This document shows, in pieces, positions 34,231-46,401 of a stretch of DNA of 64,000 nt (the first letter of the stretch is position 1; the number at the start of each line of letters is the position of its first letter). The notes beneath the pieces were generated by a model that worked only from the letters and a program-made list of their open reading frames with translations, did not search any database and was not told where the DNA came from. Location of the stretch: positions 21,476,854-21,540,853 of the forward strand of contig NC_045143.1 of assembly GCF_008831285.2 (NCBI RefSeq), read 5' to 3'. A program made the translations under genes and the position numbers. This stretch comes from Nymphaea colorata. Its lineage: Eukaryota; Streptophyta; Magnoliopsida; Nymphaeales; Nymphaeaceae.

Positions 34231-36640
34231 TTACTAAAATGTTTTAGTGTGTAAAAAATCGGTGACAGATTGAAACTATTTTTCTGTTAAACGTGAATCC
34301 TTTTTGCTTTTTGTCGGCTCTCTTCTTTCCTTCCCTTGCTTGATTTAGGACTTGCAAAATTTTTATGCCATGTTTTCCATTATCTCTTTCACCCACCACA
34401 CATTTGGTCTATTAGTTCTTAGCCGATCCAACCACCATTTAATTTTTATGCATCCACATAATATTTTTCTTCCTTTATTTTTCTTGACTGTCACATCATG
34501 ATAGAATGGATAGTCTTAGTATATATATATATATATATATACATATAGAGTTCCAAATCTGATGGATCCATATCCAAAACCTGTAAGGTTGTTAGCAGAG
34601 ATGCTCACTTCCTATTGTATAGCTGAGTCCTCCACCTAAGGCTAATATTGGCAAATATTAAAATCTCTAAGTAAGGGGGCTTGTATTCTTAACTCTTGAG
34701 AAGATGCACTAGCCAGTACTCTATACATTCCTTCACAATCATTTATAGCTCATGCATTTTAAAATTTCCTTTTAATTCAGGGGGATATATTGAAGTATTA
34801 ACATTTTAAATCATTTGCAATCTGTAAGGTTCTAAGAAATCACACCAACATGTCCATATTAAGCTTTTTGGCATCGCTTGTTTTATAAGGAAGCAGGCCC
34901 TACCTGCTGGGTCATTCTTGAATCAAAATTTCAGAATTTTGATTTTATCATATGGGTAGAATATGAGTCGAGAATCTTAAAAGTTTTTCTTCTCTCTTGG
35001 CACATGTTATGATGATTTTAATACACCAATTCCAGAATTTTAGTTCTTGCTCTATCAAACACATAATTTTCAATTTTAAAATCAAAGTTCCAGACTATCA
35101 AAGGGAAACTAGAATTGGAAGTTTCATTCCAATTCTAGTTGAAGGTGAAATTTTTCGACTTTTACAATCCAAATACAGTTTTTATATTTATGTTCAAATC
35201 CAAATTCGAATCCGATCAAATATTTAATGTATATATGAATCCAAATACGAATGGATGTCATTTCTTCAATCCATATCCCAACCACTATTTTTTTGGAATT
35301 TTTAATATGAAATCTAAGGGTATCAAACAAAACCTGAAAGCAAAAATATTAATTAACCTAAAAAGTATTTGCTCAACATTTACTTTTGTCTTAGAATTTA
35401 GATGTTCCTCACTTTCTCTACAATCACATATGTCCTATGACCACATAAAATTTTGTAAGATAATATCGGGTCCAACTAATCGACTAGGATCCGATCTGTT
35501 TGTTCATGGGCCCCAAGTGAATTTTTGCACCTACACGTGGGAAGGCAACGAGGGCGTTCTTTCACATCCAACTGCTTTTCTCTCCCCCTCTTTTGCCGTT
35601 ACTCACGGATTCTACATAAGTTAATTACCCTTAACAGTACGGACGTATTACATTATTGCCACTTTCATGGGAGGTTAAGTTTTTTTATTCCGCGCAAAAT
35701 TTTTTTAATATAATTTATGGTAGACTGTTCAAAATGCTTCTATAAAATTAGTCGAAGTCACACGGAAATACTTAAGAAATTAATGTCATTTACGTAATGT
35801 ATAATCATTAACTTGACCAACAACATTTTATTAAAAAAACATATAAACACTTGCAGTTGACTTAAATCATTTTAAACTTTGTTTAATTTATTTATTTGTT
35901 TAAGAGAGAGAAAATAGTTTTGTTATATATTATATTTTTCAACATGTCCTTGTCCAAATGAGTTTGTGTTTGAAAAGTTTCCTATGTATTCCTGTGAGTT
36001 GTTGAAATTCTTTATATAAGAAAAAAGGAAATGTATGTCCTTAGTAACAAATTTTAAAATTAGGGTAAAAAGAAAAGGAAAAAAGGTCAAGAAGTGTTTG
36101 TTTATAAAAGTACTTGTACACATTGATAGAAATTTTAGAAAGGCCAAACGTATTTAAGGTAACTGCATTTAAAAGCTACAAGTGGTTATCATTTTAATTT
36201 AGAGGAGAAGGGATGTACAATTTTTTGCCTTCGCTATACTGTACTACTGGCACATGCAACGTATCTTTATTTTTTTCTCATTTGCTCAAAGCACCTTATT
36301 CTTTAAGGATGACGAATCTTTTCGAGACTAAAGAAGGGTATTTCTTTTTTGAGGATGAATAATCTCTAGTTAAGGGTAGACCTAAGGTTGTTGATGTATC
36401 CAATATCTGACTGCATTAGACATGGAAACAAAAAAGAAAAAAAAGATGTATTTGGATTTTAAAAATGTCACTAGATCAGATTTGGATTTGAATTTATATG
36501 CAAATGTAAAAAAATTTAAAAACTTTAAAAATTTATATGTAAATGTAAAAAATTCAACTTATATATATATATATATATATTTCAGCCCCTCTTAAAATTT
36601 TGAAACTATATTTGGCCCTTGCGACAAACAAAATCCGACT
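34231..36640. other. AT-rich repeats without gene content
   Basis: Includes a (TA)n run near 34519-34541, a 14-bp-arm hairpin at 35107-35140, a MITE-like 'ccaaatacgaatggatgtc' stretch at 35155-35330, and a (TA)n run near 36559-36581. Small ORFs have no recognisable content. Confidence 0.5.
35107..35140. repeat. Perfect 14-bp hairpin
   Basis: Arms aactagaattggaa (35107-35120) and ttccaattctagtt (35127-35140) are exact reverse complements around a six-base loop. No T-run follows, and this is a plant nuclear context, so it is not a bacterial-type terminator. It may be the end of a foldback or MITE element. Confidence 0.9.
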
Positions 36641-36970
36641 TTCACATTTCAAAATATGGTCTGGATTTCATTGTATAATTAAAGGTTGGATTCCGACTTC
36701 GATCATGTTAAAGTAAAAGCTAGATATCTGATTAGATCCAGAGTGTAAAATTAAAATTTGCAATCACATAAACTTGTCTTCCATTAGCATTCAAATCTTA
36801 ATTTTGAATCTAAGTATTTGAACTTCTAATAAATCGAATATGATAACACTGTAAATTTGGTTTGAATATGATAACGCTCACGCAAAGTAGGGGATAGAAT
36901 GGAATTGCTTTTAGAAAGACATAAAAGACATCCCCATCTTCTCTCCAACTTGTGGCATTGTTTATTTGTG
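36641..36970. repeat. Direct repeat, first copy
   Basis: From 'ttcacatttcaaaatatggt' to 'gtggcattg' this matches 38393-38750 with moderate divergence, including 'gcattcaaatctta' and 'tggaa(t/c)tgcttttagaaaga' blocks. Non-coding; class unknown. Confidence 0.75.
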
Positions 36971-38392
36971 TTTATGAAGAGAGACAGGGGGAGGGAGATG
37001 CTATCTGCAGATAAATAGTCCGACATCAAGGAAGAAAAGCAGTTGTGGGGGTCTTGTAAGAGGAGCTCCAATCTGCCCAGTAGTCGAGGACACTTGGCAC
37101 TTGAGGCAAATATTCCACCCAAGTATTTCTTGCTTCTTCTTCTTGCTTCTTTAGCTAGTTTTATTCAGTCAGTGGCCTCTTTGTTAGTATCAGTTGTTCC
37201 ACGTCAAAATTAAAACTTAAATTTGTGTGAAACAAGCAAGAAATCCGAGCATGCATGTCTACCTTCTCTAGAGTCCCTCACCATCATGCCGTAAGGCAGC
37301 TCACTCATTCTGCTATGGAGACAGATCATATCTGCCAACGTTATTTTTGCATGTCACGGGGTTTCACATCCATTGGAATCTGGTATCCATCGGACCCAGT
37401 TACAAAACTGTACCAAATCCGAATTCAATTAAGAATCAGAATTGTTTGACTTCTTCACCTTTTGGAGTTTTCTTTTAAGAACTCTCTTCTGTTTTTGACA
37501 TCTCATTCTAACAGGAATGTTTGGGTTCCAAAGAACACAATGTTCATATATGAAACACCCTTTAAAGTGTGCGTAAATTTTTGTTGCTATTCTTCTTGTA
37601 CACTTTGAGGCCTCCTCCCTGGCACGATTCTATTGGAAGTTCATAACTTTTTTCATGTATATCTTTGGATCAATGCCTTTAAAGCAAAATTATTGGAATC
37701 AAATGGAAGTTAACCTATCCAACCCAAATCGCTGTTAAGCCAAATTTTTGGCTGAGCTGGAGGTTAATAACCACACTACCTAGAAAAGACCCAAGGCCCC
37801 TCATACCTTTCAGCTTAAGTGTCGCGAACTCACATTTAATTGTTAATATATGTTTTTGGTATTATCATTTTAAAAAAGGTAACTTTTATATAGTGTTTTG
37901 CCGATTCACAGTTGAATCAATTGAATTGTTAAAATAGCCAATTTTACTGAATTGACCAGCTTGATTGATTTGATTCCATGTAAGTATGTTTTTTGTAATA
38001 GCAGTATTTAAAAAAATATAAACTAAACCCTCACAAGATGGTTTCCACAACCATAAATGTTTACTACCCATGAATGTTTTTTTAGAAAATCATCAGACAA
38101 CGTAAAGATACAAGCCTAACCGACATTTCATCCAATTATATTAAACAAGAGCTAATAAAATCCAATTTCCAAAAGAGTTAATTTTCCTTAATATTTCTGG
38201 AACTTACAATAATTTAGTTAACATCTGTTTAAAAAATTGGTGTATTTGGTTTTATAAAATGTCGCTCTGGCAATTCTGGATTTGAATTCAATTTAATAAA
38301 TGTTCAATCAATTTGGATAAGGGTTTAGGTTCAATTTCAGACAAATATCCTTGTATATTTAATATACAAACAATTTGAAAGATGGCCAGTCC
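36971..38392. other. Intergenic AT-rich sequence between direct repeats
   Basis: No supported gene, RNA or transposon terminus seen. It is the spacer between the two copies of the 330-360-bp direct repeat. Confidence 0.4.
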
Positions 38393-38750
38393 TTCACATT
38401 TCAAAATATGGTCAGAATTTGATTGCCTAATTAAAGGATGGATTCAGACTTGGGTCATGTCAAAATGAAAATTAGATATCGGATCAGATCTGGACTATAA
38501 ATTCAAAAATTTGATTCACGCAAACTTTTCTTTCATTAACATTCAAATCTTAAATCAAATCTAAATATGTGAACTTCTGATATATAGAATAGGGTAATGC
38601 CATACATTCAGTTTGAATCTGATCTGATGGGGTATCATTCTTTCGCCGGCCATACGCCACGCAAGGTTGGGGAGAGAATGGAACTGCTTTTAGAAAGATA
38701 CAAATGGCACCACATGTTCTCTTCAATTTGTCACATTGACAATTTATCCT
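38393..38750. repeat. Direct repeat, second copy
   Basis: Partner of 36641-36970, about 1.75 kb downstream in the same orientation. It has an extra 'gccggccatacgccacgcaag' region where the first copy reads 'cgctcacgcaaag'. Confidence 0.75.
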
Positions 38751-38989
38751 TGTGAAGAGAGAGAGGGAGAAAAGGGGGGGAAGAAACCCCTTGTTTTCAT
38801 GGTTTTACCATAGAATTTGTTCTCATTGGTGTGCAACTCTGTGATTAAGTGGAAATTTTTAAGTTGTTTGCTCATTTTACAGCACTAAAAAGAATACCTT
38901 GGTACTACAGGACAATCATACCCCAGTTTCTATCACAAGTAAACCAATTTTCCTTTCAACTCGAGGTAACAAGTTTTTCTTTGGTGTCG

Positions 38990-39145
38990 TACACGAATTA
39001 AACGAGTTGATGTGAACAAGTTTTAATAAACAAGTTACGCCATAAACGATATAAGCAAGTTAAGGGAGTCGAGCTCGAGCTTGATGTTGTATAATCAAGT
39101 CGAGCTCAAGAGGGACAAGCTTGGGCTCGACGCATGTGCAGCCCT
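38990..39145. mobile_element. hAT-like terminus, fragment
   Basis: On the minus strand the segment begins AGGGCTGCACATGCGTCGAG and runs into 'cgagctcgagct' motifs, a composition common at the ends of plant hAT elements. The opposite terminus and target duplication are not identified. Confidence 0.35.
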
Positions 39146-39399
39146 ACTTGGTGATGCAACGTCGTTGCTACGAGTTTAGGCATCCCAAACATTTTTATTA
39201 ACAATATAACAGATAACAAAATACAAGATACCTGATCTAGAACAAACCAAAAAAGAAGAGAGACATAAACCTCAAATACAAAGATAGAAACTACAACTAA
39301 CGAATAAGAATATAGGCATAAAACAAACCTCACTGTACAAAAGGATTACAGCCTCGTTGCAATTGATTGTTGACAGCAAATACATCATTTACAAAAAGC

Positions 39400-41160
39400 C
39401 ATTTTCTGCACACCATTTCACCACATACAGATCAACCGCAAAACCATGTAGTAAGGAGGAAAGATCACCTGTTGATGTTCCCACTTCAAATCGGCTTTCA
39501 TATCCTTTAAATCAGTGCAGACTCTCCATTCGAGACCACTCATAATCAAATTGGCATGATGCATAATAGAATTTCTTTGTTTCCTTATGTTCCAAAAGAG
39601 TACATGTAAGCATAAACATAGCGTATTGTAACCCATTTATTTGAAAGACCATTTGAACCACCATGAGATAACTTCTTGAATAGAGTTATGCACTTCTAAA
39701 CATGACCCCTCCCCCTAATATTTTGGGAAAAATATGATACTTATATTTTTAAATTTTTTAATTTGGGCTATGTAAAAATTTTGAAAAATATTGTTCAGTA
39801 CTTGTATAGTTTTTGCAAATACTATTCTACACTTCCCAAAAAAATTGCTGGCTTCACCCTTGTATCTAGGGTCTTCTGTTTTTTTTTCAAGTCCATTTCA
39901 TCTCAAGTTAATGAAATTATGAGTGCCCCATTCCTCACATGAAATTTTCACCTTTTTGTAACCCAAACACCGCTAAATTAAGTAACAAACCTCTTCTCAT
40001 CCCCAAAAGGAGCTTTTCCATATCCAAGAAAAATAGCATTACTTTACAATGTTCACAAGCTCCCATTCAAGTATTGGTGTGACCAAAAGAGTACATAAGG
40101 AGTTGGTGACGTCAAGAAGGCCAAGACCACCTTCTTGTATCGAGCAAGCAGACTTCCAACTAATTAAGTGACGTTTCCTAATATGATGAGAATCCCCCCA
40201 AATAAAATGACAATTTCTTCTCTACAAAGTTCAGTACAAGAAGTGGAAGTCTAAATGCTCTCACCCAAAACCGACCACTTGCTGGAACATGCTTCTCATA
40301 TAAGTAAGTGGATGGTCCACCCTTCTACAAAGCTTCTCACATAAGTCAGGGGTGAGAGTACCAACAAATAATGGAACCCAAATAAGTAAGGGGAAGTTTA
40401 GACAACTGTCAATGAAACAGTTTGCAATCACCATTGTGTTGTCAAAAACATTAAAATGAATACGAAAATGAAATGAATTTATAGTCAAACCTGGTTTGGA
40501 AGTGAAATCAGGTAAAGCTGTGCTTAAACAAGAAGTGGATTTTCACAACAGCCAAAAAAATAAAAGGATGTCATTTGCAGAGAAGAAGCGCCCCAGGTAA
40601 GAAGTAAATTGAGAAAGTCATTTTAGGGGCTTGCTGCCCAGTAAAACTCGCCATGGAGGTTTTCAGATAAAACTTCCACAACACAACAATAATAAACAAA
40701 AGTGGAGAGAGGTGCATTTGTCATCGGCCTCCATAGCAACAAAAAGTGGTTCCTCCCTTTTTAAAGGTGACAACTAAGGAAGAGTAGAAACATAAGTCAT
40801 AATTTTCCTCATCCTATCTTCATAGGATCCCAAAAAAAAAGACCAAAGTGCCGGAAAGACCATCTCACTTTGCCATAAACTTTTGGAATATTTAATTTGA
40901 GGAGAAAAAATTGTTCTATATGCCCTTATCCAAGCTGTTGACTGCTTCAAGTGCAAGGTGCATGGTTGGTGAATAAATCTACTGGAGAGATCAAATGCCC
41001 TTGTTCTGAGCCAATAATTGTGCTAAGACAATCTTCATTCTCTCAGCCGTCAACTTAGCAACTAGTTTATAGATCAAATTGCATAATGATGTAGGTCAAG
41101 ACTTTTATATCCATAATGACATGAAATTAAAAATCAATATCATATGTGTTGCATTTACCC
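39400..41160 (-). pseudogene. LINE (L1-type) ORF2 relic, reverse transcriptase to C-terminus
   Basis: Minus-strand order from right to left: CNLIYKLVAKLTAERMK (about 41030-41080), EAVNSLDKG (about 40940), FFLLKLNIPKVYGKVRWSF (about 40855-40910), PLTYLGS (about 40390), GRFWVRAFRLPLL (about 40250), QEGGLGLLDV (about 40120), and a C-terminal FWNIRKQRNSIMHHANL (about 39540-39600) like the zinc-binding region that follows plant LINE RT. This matches the family order 'ISLCNVIYK, LKLDxSKAYDRV, LTYLG, GGLGxxxL, WxIWKxRN'. Many stops and frameshifts; the YADD-type catalytic region near 40600 is not recognisable. Longest LINE copy in the window. Confidence 0.75.
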
Positions 41161-42032
41161 ACCTTACAAGCTTGTTTGTGATGAAGAAATTTCTCACCCC
41201 TAGTGCTGCATATTTTGCATCTCAAAATTTCTTTTGGTTCACCAATGGTTATTTGTTCTACAAAGTGGAAAAGGGTCCACTGGCCATCAGTATGAGGCTT
41301 AGTTTTTTCTGGCGAGTTGTTCATTCTTGGTGAATTTCCACATTCATTTAAGCATTATTCTCCACTTAAATGCAGTGTGGGGCATGGTAAATATTTTATA
41401 TTGTTTTAGAAATTTTAAATTTTATAAAGCAAAAAATGATGTAAGAGCCAATCCTTAAAATAAGAAAACTGTTTGTGAGGCATTGCAAAAGAGAGTTCTA
41501 TAATTTTTTTTACAAAATGGTAGGAGATATGTTTTAGAAGAAATAATCTTAACTAATGAATCGTTTGATTTGGAAAAATCATTTGAATAAAAAATCAAGT
41601 CAGTTTTTGAGAAAAGTGCTTTAAGAAAATTTTATAAGTTTTTTTTAATGAATGATCATTTGTAACATAAAGAAAGTTAGTAGCAATCTTCCAGAACACA
41701 TTAATCTCAAGGTTTTAGCCTAACTCAGTTACCACAATATTAGGGCTCGATCTTATTTTGTTTAGGTTTTTTAAAGGAGTGGCTGTAGGTATCCGTGAAT
41801 CCTGTAAATGCATAGTGAATATGCATGTTAAATGAAAAAAAAAAGAGTTCTCTATGCTTGAAATGAAAATTAGATAAGTCATTCATACCACAACATACAT
41901 ATAAAATCGAAAATGAGTATCCTATCAAGTCAAGTGTAGTATGATAACCATCATGGGTACTGCACCTTAATATTGGCCTTGGTGAAGTTGACAGATTTTG
42001 GGCGATGCAAGATGAGACTATATATATATATA
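41161..42032. repeat. Dispersed repeat between LINE and GA tract
   Basis: Shared with 50600-51410 and with the post-gap 54490-55348. It is missing from 4745-4770. AT-rich and non-coding, with 'taatcttaactaatgaatc' and 'gcaccttaatattggcc' landmarks. It may be the 5' region of the LINE-bearing unit. Confidence 0.7.
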
Positions 42033-42298
42033 TAAAGAGAGAGAGAGAGAGAGAGAGAAATCGAAGAGAGAAAGATAAAAGAAAAAAAAGAAAAAGAGTG
42101 ATAAAAAGAGAAGTAATAAAAGAAAGAAAAAGAGAGGAAGAGATTTTAAAAAAGGGAGAGAGAGAACTGAAGAGAGAGAAAAAAAGTGAAAAAGAAAATT
42201 TTTAGAAAGACATAGCGAAAGAGTGCTAAAACGAGAGAGAGAAATAGAAGAGAGAGAAACCTGAGAGAGAAATAGAGAAATTAAAAGAGAGATTTTAA
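42033..42298. repeat. GA-rich low-complexity tract (second copy)
   Basis: Purine run with (GA)n at 42037-42058 and 'aaagggagagagagaactga' landmarks identical to those at about 5020 and 51967. A charged 66-residue ORF across it is a composition artefact. Confidence 0.9.
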
Positions 42299-42599
42299 GT
42301 TCAAAATTCTCTTTCATGGATGGAAACTAGGAATAACAAGTTAGGCCTCCTAGTGCTCTTCTGTGCTGAGCATGGCAGCGGCCTCTTGGCGAGAGCACTC
42401 TGCTAAACACCGAATGCTCTCTCCCAGTAGCATGCTGGTTACTTTCGAATCTGGCCCGGGGGAGTTAAATGCCTCCTCATTGGCTTGAATTTGATTGAGT
42501 CAATGAGGTGGGTATTTGGTCCTGCCACCCTAGGTAGGCCCCACACGAGTCCCAGCTGCATGGTTAAAATTAAAAAGAAAAGAGAAAAAGTGAAAATTT

Positions 42600-42933
42600 C
42601 ATATTTTTCTAAGGGCAAAATGACCTTTTTGTAAAATGAATTTGGATCCGGTTTTGACAATTTTGGGTCCGCTTGAATCTGAATCAATTTTTCCCGAACC
42701 TGGAAGGGTCCAGATTGAAGTCAAATACCCGAATTATGGATTGAATTTGTGTCTTCAGTCCAGTTTTAGATTTTATAAAGCAAAATTGAGACAGAAGGTG
42801 AGGGGAGTTTGTGTGCGTGCTCGGGGATCCAACTTGATATATGATGCTGGAGGTTGGTTCTCGGGCTTGGTTTTTTATATTTGGATAAAAAATTTGGGTT
42901 GGATCTAGGTTAAGCTTTGTGCATTGAATTTGG

Positions 42934-42964
<31 letters not shown>

Positions 42965-43450
42965 CTGGATTGTGAACTGGATTTTTACTCTATTTTTGGA
43001 TCTTGGATCAGGTTTTTGGATATAGGTATATTTTTGGATGTAATGCTTAGTTTTCGATCTGAATTTGGCACAATTTTCGATTTAAAGCTGAGATTTGGAT
43101 TCAGATCTATGACTCAATTTTGTATCTGGATCTTAATTTGGGTCTAGATATGGATCTATGGATCCATTTTTCTTTAGATCTTGGATTGGATCAAATATGA
43201 ATCCAAGGCTCTTCAATCTAGACTAGGTGGATCTAGATATGGATGGAGGGCTCTTTTGCAATCTAGAGGTGGCATTTGGATCCAAAGATGGGTCTAGGGA
43301 TCTGATTTCGATTTACAGCTAGGATTTGGATCCAGATATGGGTCTAGGGTCTTGTTTTCAGTCTCTGTATGATTTTTTGGACTGAATCCCTGTCTGAATG
43401 TGGATTTGAATTACAAAATATGTCTAGATTTGGGCTGTGCTGGAGTCAAC
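42600..43450. repeat. Degenerate GGATC/TTTGGAT-rich repeat region
   Basis: Dense reiteration of 'atttggatc', 'gatctagatatgg' and 'atgggtctaggg' motifs at irregular 30-70-bp spacing, with a (TA)n run at about 42935-42960. Two good partial repeats are 'ggatccaaagatgggtctag' near 43281 and 'ggatccagatatgggtctag' near 43331. Composition resembles the interior of the GGGATGTCA-type MITEs, greatly expanded. Confidence 0.6.
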
Positions 43451-44235
43451 TTCTGAAATTAGATGTAAATGGGTCCTAAATCGAGTTGACAATATAATCA
43501 GATAAGAAATTGATCAAAATTAAGGAAAATCAAGGTGTTTGCAGCTGGCAATCTTTGCTATTTTGTTGTAAACTCACCATAAAATGTTCAAAAAATGCTG
43601 ATTACCCCAAACAACGGTTGGATCTATCATCCACCATTGGCAAGACATTGATGTGGTGGTGGAGCTTATTAAACGGACTCACTCACTCAACTTAATTTTT
43701 ATGAGGGGAGTGCCTAAGTCTACAAGTCAACTATAATTTTGGGCAGCAGCGTCATCTTTATCATCAGTTCTTGCTTTGCCTTTCTTCCCCTCCATATTCT
43801 ACAATTCCCTATCTCCAATACTCATACCAAATTTTCACCATCTTACCATTACCCAAACACGGCTAGATTAAGTAACAAACCTGTTCTCTTCCCCAAAAGC
43901 CAGCTTTCCATATCCATGAGAAATGAGCTTTAGTTTATAGGGTTCACAATCTCCAATTCAAGTATTGGTGTCTGACCAAAAGAGCCCACAAGGAGTTGGA
44001 CATTCTAGCATGAAAAGTTATAGTAAAGAAAACACTGGAAATATCACCAGAAAATATCGATGGAAAGCCCTGTTGAATAGGTAGAGTTAGACCGGGATAA
44101 CATGAACAAGCATTTGAGCTTCTGTCAAGAGTCTTTTTGTGTCCATTGTATATGCAAAACAATAAAAAGGTATTACATGTGCAACTCTTAGTATCACAGT
44201 GCAAGACATTTATCCTAGCTTCCGCAAGAGTACAT
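43451..44235. repeat. Intergenic region with a short LINE-like fragment
   Basis: 43845-44000 matches 39955-40110 ('acccaaacac(g/c)gcta(g/a)att', 'ttcaagtattggtg', 'agagcccacaaggagttgg'), so it is a scrap of the LINE 3' half. The rest has no recognised content. Confidence 0.5.
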
Positions 44236-44628
44236 AGGCTCAACAAAGGGGAACTGCATCCCCAAGGGGGTTGGTGCCTTGGGCAGTTGGGGATGGGTAG
44301 ACTGGTAGTTTCCGTTTTGAATCCCCATTGTATCAACTCCCTGTGCTGCAAAAGAATGCATCGATATGAAAATTGATCTATAATGTGGGCACCTTTCCCA
44401 TGGCACCAAAAGCATACTTGGACTTTATGGGGACTTTATTGTAAAAAATGACTTCTAATACTCCTTCTGCTCTCCCAAACAAGGGAAACGTGAAACTTTT
44501 TGACCATTTTTCTGATTTTCTTTTATGAATTTAACAAGTTAAAACTATGGGAACCCCCATATGAGCCAAGGGGTACATGTCCACTCTTCATTGCCGAAAA
44601 TTTCATTACATGTCTTTATGGTTGCGGC

Positions 44629-44806
44629 CAGTGGTAGAGCCAAAAATTTCTGGTTGAGGGGCACTTGAAGTGTAAGATTCAAATCTTAAGGGACACTGAT
44701 ATGTGAAAAACGGAAAATTAATGGAGTTTTTGTATGTAAATAGTTTAATTTTTTTGGGTTGGTGTGGGCAACTGCCCACACTAGCAATAATGTAGCTCTG
44801 CCACTA
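44629..44806. mobile_element. hAT-type MITE, second copy
   Basis: CAGTGGTAGAGCC start and TAGCTCTGCCACTA end; 178 bp. Same insertion as 10449-10628 carried in the duplicated block. Its flanks are more diverged, so no target duplication is claimed. Confidence 0.6.
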
Positions 44807-44958
44807 GGACACAGTAGCTAAGTTTTCACTATGGTCTACATGCTATGCATCCCCATTTTTGGCTGCTGTAAATATAATTTTTTGTTAATACAAGTCCAGA
44901 GCCTAACTCCCACCATCTTCCATAGGAAACCTGAGCTGCTAATTACCCTATATCAGGA

Positions 44959-45358
44959 GATGTCAGCATATCCGATTTGGATCAGATATCTGACCAAACT
45001 CTATCGAAAAAAATTAGATATGAAAAAAGAAAATATCTGGTTAATAAGGCAGATCATATTTGCATTTAAGAAATGACATATGATGGGATTCAGATATACA
45101 TGATATCCTATCATATTCAGATTCATCGGATTTATTTTTAAAGAAATATCCTATATCTAATGCTCTTAAATTCTAAAACAATGGCTAAATTTGGTTCAAA
45201 ATTCGGATTCAGGTTCAGATATGAATGTAAAAGTCAATTGTGAAATCAGATTTTGAATTTGGATTCAGATATAAATTTCTTTGTGTTTCAAATATGAATA
45301 TCCAAAAAAGTGGACACAGTTAAAAGTATATCTGATTTGAATGTGATCTGCTGACATC
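44959..45358. mobile_element. MITE with 10-bp perfect inverted repeats (full form)
   Basis: 400 bp with GATGTCAGCA at the left and TGCTGACATC at the right. The interior is rich in 'gatatctgat' and 'ggattcagat' motifs and has no coding potential. Full counterpart of the 10783-10822 remnant. Confidence 0.65.
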
Positions 45359-45619
45359 CCAACTATATCCACATAAATTGTCCAACTCAACTCAAAGATC
45401 AGAAGACAAACATGCAGCCCCTGCGAAATGAATTAGCATAAGATTTGCAAGTGGATGGAATGCAACAGGCAAGCTTAGCATCACAAAGAGGTTCTGATAC
45501 ACTCTTTGTTACACATATCAATGGCCAAAAAGAGCTGCAAATAAGCCAGATGTGGGGTGGTATGAGCAGTTGCCGGCTTTGTCTGGGATTGAATAAGATC
45601 CCATTTCCTTCCCTGGTCA

Positions 45620-46401
45620 CCCCACAAGTTCCCAGCAGTGATCGCGTGTGTGACCCAATTTCCTACAGTGAGTACACTTAAGTTTGCTGTGATTTTTCTG
45701 TGTGTTTGAGTGGTACCTTTGTATGCCTTGATTAGTGCCCGATTGTGAAAGGCACGCCATTCTTTCTTGGCTGTCTTCTATGGAGTCCATTTTAGGAGGG
45801 ACGCTCATGACTCTTTGCCTTGACACCTCTCTCTGAATCATTTGACAAACCGGATTGAATTTTGGCCGCGGCATAGTATTCAGGATTTGAGTTCTTATGG
45901 CTTCATAGTCCTCACTCAATCCAACGAGGACCTTGAAGATTTGATCTTCTTCAAATCTTGGAGGAACTCATCATATAGACTCCCGAGTCTCCCAGTGTAC
46001 CGCTGCACATCTTGGTCATGGAGGGTGAGATTGGCAATCTCGCATTGTATGTGGTATACTTGAGCAAGATTATTTTGCTCACTGTAAAGTTCTTTTAGAG
46101 CCTCCCATATTCCGTGCGCGGTATCTTGATATGTAAACAGATTAGCTATGGATGGTTCTGTGGAGTTGAGCAGCCATGCCATAACCATGTCATTCTGTGA
46201 TTCCCATTCATCATAGTTGGGGTCATTAGTGGCTGGAGCTTTGATTTTCCCATTAATATATCGTGCCTTTAGAAACCTGTGGCACTTGTAAATTCCGTAT
46301 CTCTTCACAGGATTGTCCAAAAAATCTGAAAATTGAATAAAAAATACTAGACACATCCTCAAATCCAACACCACCTTACTCAACCTCTGAATCACCTCCA
46401 C
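45620..46401 (-). pseudogene. Copia gag fragment with intact zinc knuckle
   Basis: Minus strand: DPNYDEWESQNDMVMAWLL and GIWEALKELYSEQNN (46260-46060), then SEDYEAIRTQILNTM (from 45919), and a CCHC knuckle CTHCRKLGHTRDHC at about 45633-45674. A small deletion near 45955 shifts the frame, and the N-terminal part is lost in a roughly 235-bp deletion near 46268 relative to 21105-21340. No protease or pol follows; the fragment abuts the dispersed repeat at about 45600. It belongs to the same family as the 16735-21300 element. Confidence 0.88.

Larger units (their letters stand above)
44236..45580. repeat. Dispersed repeat, copy of 10052-11060
   Basis: Collinear with the repeat that replaces the 3' end of CNL A, but with the complete 400-bp MITE at 44959-45358, where the other locus has only a 40-bp remnant. 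Ends near 45580, where copia gag homology begins. Confidence 0.82.

Noticed and set aside
42005-42205. Highly charged Lys/Arg/Glu ORF
   Set aside because: It is a translation of the GA-rich tract; homologous tracts do not keep the frame.
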